Below are positions 6,253 through 6,689 of a DNA stretch of 6,689 nt, piece by piece. The notes beneath the pieces were generated by a model, which was not told the DNA's origin, searched no databases, and saw only the letters and a list, made by a program, of their open reading frames with translations. How positions within the stretch are numbered: the stretch's first letter is position 1; each line of letters begins with the position of its first letter. A program made the position numbers and the translations under genes. Where the stretch lies: assembly GCA_900556285.1 (NCBI GenBank), contig USOF01000064.1:1-6689 (forward strand), given 5' to 3'. Source of the DNA: an uncultured Collinsella sp. GTDB lineage: Bacteria; Actinomycetota; Coriobacteriia; Coriobacteriales; Coriobacteriaceae.

Positions 6253-6689
6253 GACCGCAGCCCAAGCACGCCCGGCCGACCTCAAGCGCACCGTGCGCCG
6301 CCTGCTCTCCTACATGGGGCATGCTAAGTTTTCGTTGCTCGCGGTGGGCGTGCTCGCCTCCGTCGCCGCCATCGCGAGCCTCGCCGGCACCTACATGGTG
6401 CGCCCCATCGTTAACGGTTTGGCCACGGGCGGGGAGGAACTGCTTGCCAAGCAGGTCATCCTGACGGCGATCATCTACGCTGCGGGCGTGCTTTCGGCCC
6501 TGGGCTACTCGCAGATTATGGTGCGCGCGGCCCAACACGTGGTGTCCGATATTCGCCGCGACCTGTTCGCGCACATCCAGACGCTGCCGCTCAGTTATTT
6601 TGACAGCACGCGCTCGGGCGACATCATGAGTTTTTTCACCAACGACGTCGACACCGTCTCCGAGGCGCTCAACAACAGCTTTGCCAACG
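6245..6689 (+). CDS. Heterodimeric ABC exporter, second half (partial, runs off the window)
   Basis: Only the first 148 codons are present, and the frame is open to the window end. The ATG at 6245 overlaps the TAA of the upstream ABC gene by 8 nt and has a near-ideal ribosome site. Residues 28-51 (SLLAVGVLASVAAIASLAGTY) and 71-93 are the first two membrane helices. The stretch RRDLFAHIQTLPLSYFDST, then RSGDIMSFFTNDVDTVSEAL, is the conserved first intracellular loop with coupling helix found in type-I ABC exporters. It should form a heterodimer with the upstream subunit. By the rule for this family it would supply the catalytic Glu and H-loop His missing there; that part lies beyond the window and cannot be checked here. 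Confidence 0.92.
   Translation, partial: MPKTAAQARPADLKRTVRRLLSYMGHAKFSLLAVGVLASVAAIASLAGTYMVRPIVNGLATGGEELLAKQVILTAIIYAAGVLSALGYSQIMVRAAQHVVSDIRRDLFAHIQTLPLSYFDSTRSGDIMSFFTNDVDTVSEALNNSFAN

Overview
The window looks like chromosomal DNA of a high-GC Gram-positive bacterium. Gene content (NAD-dependent ligase, MATE plus MerR pair, LmrCD/BmrCD-like ABC pair) and codon use fit an actinobacterium, perhaps a gut Coriobacteriia such as Collinsella. That placement is inference; no marker here fixes the genus.

Layout. Positions 1-210 (+) are the last 69 codons of ligA, ending in its BRCT domain. A 13-bp perfect hairpin (216-251) separates it from a convergent, AT-richer island on the minus strand (about 246-1810). 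The island encodes a Tat-exported, papain-like (C39-type) cysteine peptidase (1810-638) and, 5 nt beyond it, a small putative lipoprotein (632-246). The peptidase frame is continuous from signal peptide to catalytic Cys/His/Asp except for one in-frame TAA at 1534-1532. It is therefore annotated as a recent single-stop pseudogene, or a sequence error or readthrough case.

Next on the minus strand is a multidrug-efflux operon: a MATE antiporter (4161-2815) followed by a MerR-family regulator with a GyrI-like effector domain (2758-1919). Upstream of the MATE gene is a textbook MerR-type promoter: TTGACT, a 19-bp spacer holding a perfect dyad CTACAA-TCG-TTGTAG, then a poor -10. The regulator probably controls its own operon through it.

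Divergently on the plus strand, two overlapping genes encode the halves of a heterodimeric ABC exporter. The first (4423-6252) has a degenerate ATPase site (Asp for the catalytic Glu, Gln for the H-loop His). The second (from 6245) runs off the window. Their promoter has a consensus -35, and a palindrome fills the spacer and -10, suggesting a repressor site.

The right-hand two thirds is thus a divergent drug/xenobiotic export cluster with two apparently different local regulatory signals. The left third is a decaying or variable secreted-protease locus. No RNA genes, CRISPR arrays, IS elements or attachment sites were seen, and no gene-free stretch exceeds 300 bases.
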